Assembly (NCBI GenBank): GCA_030618975.1
Contig: JAUXCH010000414.1
Coordinates: 1 to 5,159 of the forward strand
From: Planctomycetia bacterium
GTDB taxonomy: Bacteria > Planctomycetota > PLA2 > JAEUHO01
DNA: 5,159 nt
Direction of reading: 5' to 3'
Shown here piece by piece: positions 1-5,159 of the stretch; the stretch's first letter is position 1, and every line of letters starts with the position of its first letter. A program made the position numbers and the translations under genes. The notes under the pieces were generated by a model that saw only the letters and a list, made by a program, of their open reading frames with translations, was not told the origin of the DNA and did not search any database.

Positions 1-1045
1 CGTCATCTGGCGGGACGAGGAGGCCATCCTCTTCGTGCGTCACGATGTCGCGGAACACGGGCAGGTCCCACGTGACAACGGGAATGCTCCGCGCCCACGC
101 CTCGAGGAACACGAGCCCAAACGACTCACTCCGTGACGGCAGGACGAGACACGTCGCATCGCGAAGGAGGACATCCTTCTCGGCCTCCGTCACGTTCGCA
201 CGCAGACGCACCCGGTCTCGGTCGGCGTCGGGCAGCGCCCGGAGCAGCGCCTCGATGCTGGCGGTGTCCGGACCCCGAACACCTGCGAGGACGAGGGGGC
301 GCGCGCGACCGTCCGCCCAGAGGCTCTGCATGGCCTCGACGAGGGTACCGATCCCCTTCTGGGGGTGCAGACGGCCGAGAAACAGCACGTGCTGTCCGGA
401 ACGCGTCTCCCGGTCAGGCACGGGGGCCTGGCCCAGCCAGCCGGTGACGACACGGTCCACAGGTACGCCGTATCGGTCAGCGACGACGCGCCGCTCGAAC
501 TCCGTGTTCGTGACGACCACGTCCGCCGCCGCGAAGCATGCGGCCTCCTCCGCGGCGTCGACAGGTTCGTCCTCGACGTGCAGCAGGGGCACGTAGACCA
601 CGGGGTAGGAGCGCCGCCGGCGGATCCGGAAGACGGCGCGGACACTCTCCTCCAGGGCGCTCATGGTCAGGACGACATCGGGCTCGAACCGCTCGATCTC
701 GGCCTCGATCTCCCGCTCGAACGCGAGGCGGTACCGGCTGCGAAGCGCGCGCCGGATGAGCCCGCGGCATGGGAGCCGGACGACGCGCGACCGCACGAGG
801 AAGAGCGACAGCGCTCCCGCGTACCGGACGCGGCGCACGGAGAGCGTGCCGCGCTGCTCCTCGCGCGGCCCGAACGCGCGTGCCGACGCGGTGCGCCTCG
901 CCTCCAGGGCGCCCGCCTGGTTCGAGGCGACGACGCGGACCTCGTGTCCGAGGTCCGCGATCGCCTTCGCGACCTCCCACGCGTGCCGGTGGGATCCTCC
1001 CAGGACGGGGGGGAGCCCCTGAGGCACGAACAGGATCCGGGTCAA
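1..1045 (-). CDS. GT4-type (group 1) glycosyltransferase, C-terminus cut by window edge
   Basis: Transfers a sugar from a nucleotide-sugar donor to a glycan, lipid or small-molecule acceptor, probably at the cytoplasmic side of the membrane; acceptor and sugar are unknown. The visible 348 residues run without a stop to the left edge, and the family is usually about 370-420 residues. The N-terminal Rossmann domain opens with strand ILFVPQG (4-10) and the glycine turn GGSHRHAW (16-23), then a helix and strand ending HEVRVVA (34-40). The C-terminal domain begins near 219 with HVLFLGRLHPQKG, where R225 and K230 match the donor diphosphate-binding Arg/Lys. The E-x7-E motif ESFGLVFLE (E307, E315) binds the donor sugar. 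The start is TTG: it sits 7 nt after an AGGA Shine-Dalgarno (1056-1053), keeps the first beta strand, and an in-frame TAG lies only four codons upstream. That TAG is the stop of the P5C dehydrogenase gene, so the two are probably cotranscribed. Family assignment is firm; the specific role is not. Confidence 0.9.
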   Translation of the reverse strand, partial: MTRILFVPQGLPPVLGGSHRHAWEVAKAIADLGHEVRVVASNQAGALEARRTASARAFGPREEQRGTLSVRRVRYAGALSLFLVRSRVVRLPCRGLIRRALRSRYRLAFEREIEAEIERFEPDVVLTMSALEESVRAVFRIRRRRSYPVVYVPLLHVEDEPVDAAEEAACFAAADVVVTNTEFERRVVADRYGVPVDRVVTGWLGQAPVPDRETRSGQHVLFLGRLHPQKGIGTLVEAMQSLWADGRARPLVLAGVRGPDTASIEALLRALPDADRDRVRLRANVTEAEKDVLLRDATCLVLPSRSESFGLVFLEAWARSIPVVTWDLPVFRDIVTHEEDGLLVPPDD

Positions 1046-1054
1046 CGGTAGGTC

Positions 1055-2686
<1,632 letters not shown>

Positions 2687-2744
2687 GACGTCCTTCGTCC
2701 TGCCGTGGGGTTCGTGGCGTGGCCGCTCAAGGTACCCAGCGCCT

Positions 2745-2768
2745 GCCGGGAAACGCAGTTTGCCCGGC
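2745..2768. repeat. Interrupted inverted repeat, candidate operator or RNA hairpin
   Basis: The left arm GCCGGGAAAC (2745-2754) and right arm GTTTGCCCGGC (2758-2768) are complementary around a GCA centre, with one unpaired G at 2762 in the right arm. That gives ten base pairs. It lies about 58 bp from the dehydrogenase start and about 58 bp from the DinB-like start, almost in the middle of the divergent region. This is a common place for a regulator binding site controlling one or both genes. It could instead fold as a leader hairpin in the dehydrogenase transcript. No regulator gene is nearby and I do not recognise the motif. Confidence 0.45.
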
Positions 2769-2808
2769 CCGCGTAGCAACCGTCTGGGCGTGGGCGCGAG
2801 GAAGGACG

Positions 2809-2814
2809 TATCCT
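2809..2814 (+). promoter_or_regulatory. Weak -10-like hexamer TATCCT close to the DinB-like start
   Basis: TATCCT matches four of six bases of the sigma70 -10 consensus and is one of few T/A-containing steps in a GC-rich region. No -35-like hexamer is seen 16-18 nt upstream. If used, transcription would begin only some 5-7 nt before the ATG at 2827, giving an almost leaderless message. That would fit the poor Shine-Dalgarno of this gene (only GGGCGGGG nearby). The match could easily be chance. Confidence 0.2.
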
Positions 2815-2826
2815 GGGCGGGGCCCC

Positions 2827-3432
2827 ATGGATCCCGCCCGCGACCTCGAACGTCTCGCCGCCCGTCTCGACGAGACGGCCGCTGTGCTCGACTGGCCCGA
2901 CGAGCGTCTCTACCCGCGGGTGGAAGCGGTCTCCGCGTGGAGCCCCGCGCAGCACGTGGACCACGTCCTCCGGGCCCTCGACCTGCTCTTCGGGCGCGCC
3001 GAGGCGCTCGAAGGGGGCCGCTCGGAGGAGATCCGGCCGTCCGGCCGTCCCCGCCTCCTCGGTCGCCTCGTGCTGGTCACCGGCTGGATCCCCCGCGGGC
3101 GCGGCCGCGCGCCGGAGGCCGCTCTCCCCGACCCGCGGCCCGTTCGGTACCGCCTGCGCGTGGCTCTTGGCGACGCGACCCGGAGGTCCGAGCAGCTCCG
3201 GGCCCGGACCGACCGCCTGCGCGAGGCGCAAGGCGTCCTGCCCCACCCGCAGCTCGGCGACTTCGACGCGCCGTGCTGGATCCGCTTCGCGGACGTGCAC
3301 ACGCGCCACCACCTCGCGATCGTGGCCGACATCGACCGACGGCGCGCCGTGCGCGTCGTGGAGGAGAGCGCCGTGCCCGAGGCGCAGCTCGGGGACGAGC
3401 CCGAGTACGGCGTGAGCGCGGAGTCTCCTTGA
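2827..3432 (+). CDS. DinB/DUF1569-like four-helix-bundle protein, putative metal-dependent
   Basis: A 201-residue cytoplasmic protein without signal peptide or membrane segment. The pattern fits DinB/DUF1569-like proteins: an early helix with SPAQHVDHVLRALDLLF (39-55), a PRGRGRAPE segment (89-97) like the PRG-x-AP linker of this group, HPQLGDFDAPCWIRF (140-154), and a final helix with HTRHHLAIV (158-166). H46 (or H43), H158 and H162 are the likely His triad that binds a divalent metal in this superfamily. Known relatives include bacillithiol- and mycothiol-dependent S-transferases and DNA-damage-inducible proteins; many members have no known role, so I give no substrate. The ATG at 2827 is chosen because homologous-looking sequence begins just after it and the in-frame upstream stretch has no protein-like character. 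It is the first gene of a rightward pair and its stop overlaps the start of the MFS gene. Confidence 0.75.
   Translation: MDPARDLERLAARLDETAAVLDWPDERLYPRVEAVSAWSPAQHVDHVLRALDLLFGRAEALEGGRSEEIRPSGRPRLLGRLVLVTGWIPRGRGRAPEAALPDPRPVRYRLRVALGDATRRSEQLRARTDRLREAQGVLPHPQLGDFDAPCWIRFADVHTRHHLAIVADIDRRRAVRVVEESAVPEAQLGDEPEYGVSAESP
3420..3432 (+). promoter_or_regulatory. Shine-Dalgarno and TTGA stop/start overlap coupling the DinB-like and MFS genes
   Basis: GGAG at 3420-3423 lies 5 nt before a TTG at 3429. The TGA stop of the upstream gene occupies 3430-3432, so the two genes share the four bases TTGA. This is the TTG version of the common ATGA overlap and suggests that ribosomes finishing the DinB-like protein restart on the permease. 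The good ribosome binding site and the lack of another start before the first membrane helix settle the TTG start. Confidence 0.7.
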
Positions 3433-4646
3433 GCCGCCCGGCCGGGACGCCGGCGTTCTACGATCGCTACACGGCGTTCCACCACCTCCGGGCGATGGTG
3501 GGCCTGGGTGTGCTCAGCGGCGTCTTCCTGCTCAATGCGGAGTTCGCGGTCGGCACCCTCGGGGCCAGCCCCTGGCACATCCTCGCGCTGATGCTCATCC
3601 CCGCGCTGGCCCAGACCGTCGTGGTGATCCGCAACCCCGCCGACCCCCGGCGGGGGTGGATCCGCCACCCGTTCAGGCGGCTGGCCGTTCCGGTCCACCT
3701 CCTGCTGCTGCTCCCCCTCCTCGGCCCCCTCCCCGCCGAGCCGCTGCCGTTCATCCTGCTGGTCGCTGCCTGCAGCGGCGTGCAGATGCTGCTCGTGCCC
3801 GTGCAGAACGGGCTCCTCGCCCGGAACTACGCGCCCGCGACGCGCGGGCGCCGCTTCGGCACGGCGAACGCCGTACACGCGTTGGCGCTCGTGGCCGTCG
3901 CCCTGCCTGCCGGCTGGCTCCTCGACAAATGGCCCGGGTCGTGGCGGTGGCTCTACGCGCTGGCCGGCGTCGCAGGCGTCTACGGGTACCTCCACTGGTC
4001 CCGGCTGAGACGCCGGCGGGTCGTGCGCGCGGCCCCGGCCGTTCGGGACCACGCCTCGCCCTGGCAGGCCCTGAGGGAAGACCGGCTCTTCCTCGCGTTC
4101 GAGGCCTGCTTCATGGCCTACGGGCTCGGGTTCCTGATGCTCATGCCCGTGCTCCCGATCTACCTGATCGACGAGTTGCAGGTCTCCTACGCGGAGGTCT
4201 CCTACGCCAAGGGCGCCCTGTTCTGGATCGTCATGGTGCTCGCGGGACCGTTCCTGGGACGGCTGTCCGATCGGATCGGGATCCTCCGCCTGAACGTGCT
4301 CGCGTTCCTGACGCTGGCCCTGTTCCCGGCCGCACTGATCGCGCTGGACGGCACGAAGGGCATGTATGTGGGCTACGCCATCTTCGGTCTCGCCATGTCG
4401 GGCGTGTTCCTGGGGTGGAGCCTCGGCCCCATCCAGCTGGCCGGGGACCGCGACCCGGGCCCGTATCTCGACGCCCACCTCGGCCTCGTGGGGGTGCGAT
4501 CCATCGTCGGCATGACCGCGGCGGTCTGGATCCAGCAGCGGCTGGGCACGCACGCGGTCCTGTACTGCGTGATCGTCCTGGAGGTCGTGGCCGCCTTCGG
4601 GATGGCCCTCGTCGCGCGCATGGCGCGCCGCCGGACCGAGGACTGA
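3429..4646 (+). CDS. Major facilitator superfamily (MFS) permease, substrate unknown
   Basis: A 405-residue inner-membrane transporter. About twelve hydrophobic segments can be read at roughly 22-40, 48-67, 84-101, 106-125, 146-165, 171-189, 222-244, 261-279, 285-307, 311-333, 350-368 and 374-396, with a basic central loop (190-218, including RLRRRRVVR). The loop after segment 8 carries the MFS signature GPFLGRLSDRIG (273-284), the second-half copy of motif A. The equivalent first-half loop (68-83) is poorly conserved, while RRFGTANAVH (141-150) precedes segment 5. The length is normal for the family. The TTG start overlaps the stop of the DinB-like gene, so the two are almost certainly in one operon. 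A small in-frame duplication gives VSYAEVSYAK at 252-261, between segments 7 and 8. Drug or metabolite export is possible given the general family resemblance, but nothing in the sequence identifies the substrate. Confidence 0.88.
   Translation: MSRPAGTPAFYDRYTAFHHLRAMVGLGVLSGVFLLNAEFAVGTLGASPWHILALMLIPALAQTVVVIRNPADPRRGWIRHPFRRLAVPVHLLLLLPLLGPLPAEPLPFILLVAACSGVQMLLVPVQNGLLARNYAPATRGRRFGTANAVHALALVAVALPAGWLLDKWPGSWRWLYALAGVAGVYGYLHWSRLRRRRVVRAAPAVRDHASPWQALREDRLFLAFEACFMAYGLGFLMLMPVLPIYLIDELQVSYAEVSYAKGALFWIVMVLAGPFLGRLSDRIGILRLNVLAFLTLALFPAALIALDGTKGMYVGYAIFGLAMSGVFLGWSLGPIQLAGDRDPGPYLDAHLGLVGVRSIVGMTAAVWIQQRLGTHAVLYCVIVLEVVAAFGMALVARMARRRTED
4180..4207 (+). repeat. Two-copy 15-bp tandem repeat inside the MFS gene
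   Basis: AGGTCTCCTACGC occurs at 4180-4192 and again at 4195-4207, a period of 15 bp with 13 identical bases. It encodes VSYAE followed by VSYAK in the periplasm-facing stretch between membrane segments 7 and 8. The frame is kept. It may be a recent slippage insertion of five residues or simply similar codons for a repeated motif. Confidence 0.6.
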
Positions 4647-4653
4647 CGAGAAC

Positions 4654-4677
4654 GGGGATCCCGTGTCAGGGATCCCT
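4654..4677 (+). terminator. Hairpin after the MFS gene, possible terminator without U-tract
   Basis: GGGATCCC at 4655-4662 and again at 4669-4676 form a perfect 8-bp stem around the loop GTGTCA, with an extra G-T wobble at the base. It begins 8 nt after the MFS stop. No run of T follows, so it is not a classic intrinsic terminator; it could stabilise the 3' end or assist Rho-dependent termination. Each arm is also palindromic by itself. Confidence 0.45.
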
Positions 4678-4700
4678 CCCGCTCGAAACGCCCCCCCCGC

Positions 4701-4706
4701 TAGAAT
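4701..4706 (+). promoter_or_regulatory. Possible -10 box TAGAAT upstream of sdhC
   Basis: TAGAAT matches five of six bases of the sigma70 -10 consensus and lies 44 nt before the sdhC ATG, directly after an 8-base run of C (4691-4698). The DNA 16-18 bp upstream has no -35 resemblance. Placement after a hairpin and before a new functional gene group supports a promoter here, but the lack of a -35 keeps confidence low. Confidence 0.35.
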
Positions 4707-4750
4707 CCGGCCCGCGCGTCGGCGCACGGCAGGCTTCCGGGAGGGTTCTC

Positions 4751-5159
4751 ATGAGCGGGATCACACGCGGCCTCACGTCCTCCGTGGGGCTCAAGTTCCT
4801 GATGGGGATCACCGGAGGGCTCCTGCTCCTGTTCGTGATCGGGCACATGCTGGGAAACCTCCAGGTCTTCCTGGGGCGCGAGTCGCTGAACGCCTACGCG
4901 GCGCACCTTCAGGGGCTGGGCGGCTTCCTCTGGGTCATCCGCATCGGTCTCTTCTCGATCTTCGCCGTGCACGTGCTGGTGGGAGCCACCCTGACGCTGA
5001 AGAACTGGAAGGCCAGGCCGGTCGGCTACGCGCGGCAGGAGCCCCTCGAGTCCACGATCTTCTCCCGGACGATGATCTGGAGCGGCCTCGCCCTCCTCGC
5101 GTTCGTCGTCTACCACCTGCTCCACTTCACGATCCTCCCGAAGGATCCCGCGTGGCTGC
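4751..5159 (+). CDS. sdhC: Succinate dehydrogenase/fumarate reductase cytochrome b subunit (b558 family), C-terminus cut by window edge
   Basis: Membrane anchor subunit of respiratory complex II; it carries haem b and passes electrons between the succinate/fumarate site on SdhAB and quinone. The first 136 residues are visible of a usual 200-250. The N-terminus SSVGLKFLMGITGGLLLLFVIGH (10-32) and GNLQVFLG (35-42), the LNAYAAHLQ stretch (46-54) and ARPVGY (88-93) are typical of the single-subunit, five-helix cytochrome b558 family of Bacillus, Bacteroidetes and Wolinella. Three membrane helices can be seen at about 14-40, 57-83 and 107-130. Probable axial haem ligands are H32 and H74, whose 42-residue spacing equals that of the Bacillus pair H28/H70, and H122 or H125 in the third helix. 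The ATG is preceded by a strong GGGAGG (4739-4744) with 6-nt spacing. sdhA and sdhB would normally follow directly. Confidence 0.93.
   Translation, partial: MSGITRGLTSSVGLKFLMGITGGLLLLFVIGHMLGNLQVFLGRESLNAYAAHLQGLGGFLWVIRIGLFSIFAVHVLVGATLTLKNWKARPVGYARQEPLESTIFSRTMIWSGLALLAFVVYHLLHFTILPKDPAWL

Larger units (their letters stand above)
2687..2826. promoter_or_regulatory. Divergent intergenic region between P5C dehydrogenase and DinB-like gene
   Basis: These 140 bp separate two genes that point away from each other, so both promoters must lie here or overlap it. The region contains the ribosome binding site of the dehydrogenase at its left end, a strong interrupted dyad near the middle (2745-2768) and a weak -10-like TATCCT near the right end. 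I could not find a convincing -35/-10 pair for either direction. The positioning itself is secure; the promoter details are not. Confidence 0.6.

Noticed and set aside
45..1051. Plus-strand open frames over the glycosyltransferase region (for example 45-596 and 365-1051).
   Set aside because: Arg/Ser-rich or Arg/Glu-rich products without domain character lie opposite a convincing glycosyltransferase.
2687..2779. N-terminal extension of the P5C dehydrogenase to an in-frame start at 2779.
   Set aside because: The 31 extra residues show no family similarity and run through the dyad; the ATG at 2686 has its own ribosome binding site and gives the usual N-terminus.
2910..4727. Very long open frame antisense to the DinB-like and MFS genes (605 codons, minus strand).
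   Set aside because: It is a codon-bias shadow: its product is a His/Glu/Gln/Pro-rich string without hydrophobic core, while the plus strand shows clear membrane segments and His motifs.
4700..5125. Minus-strand open frame opposite sdhC (141 codons).
   Set aside because: The plus strand encodes clear cytochrome b558-family sequence with haem-ligand histidines; the antisense product is a charged low-complexity string.

Overview
The window is a high-GC bacterial chromosomal segment with tightly packed genes, frequent TTG starts and G/C at most third codon positions. It holds five protein genes, the two at the ends running off the window. No RNA genes, insertion sequences, CRISPR arrays or integration scars are visible. 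The lineage cannot be fixed from the sequence. A monofunctional P5C dehydrogenase of the ALDH4A1 (group 1) type together with a Bacillus/Bacteroidetes-style SdhC (cytochrome b558 family) would suit a high-GC member of the FCB group, Gemmatimonadota or a similar phylum; this is inference.

Layout. Positions 1-2686 carry a leftward (minus strand) pair: L-glutamate gamma-semialdehyde (P5C) dehydrogenase, 2686 to 1055, followed after 9 nt by a GT4-type glycosyltransferase, from 1045 off the left edge. A 140-bp divergent intergenic region (2687-2826) contains a strong interrupted dyad. Rightward from there lie a DinB/DUF1569-like four-helix protein (2827-3432) and a 12-TM major facilitator superfamily permease (3429-4646). 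These two are coupled by a TTGA stop/start overlap. After a 104-bp gap with a hairpin and a possible -10 box comes the start of sdhC (4751 onward), the membrane cytochrome b subunit of succinate dehydrogenase/fumarate reductase; sdhA and sdhB would be expected just beyond the right edge.

How the genes fit together. P5C dehydrogenase makes glutamate from proline-derived semialdehyde, and succinate dehydrogenase feeds electrons from the TCA cycle to quinone, so both ends touch core carbon and energy metabolism. The glycosyltransferase has no obvious link to proline catabolism and is probably a position-only operon partner. The DinB-like/MFS pair is the least understood part. Its translational coupling suggests that the two proteins act together, possibly as a modifying enzyme and an exporter, but no substrate can be read from the sequence. 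I found no clear sign of a new multi-gene system; the most interesting items are the coupled DinB-MFS pair and the intergenic dyad.
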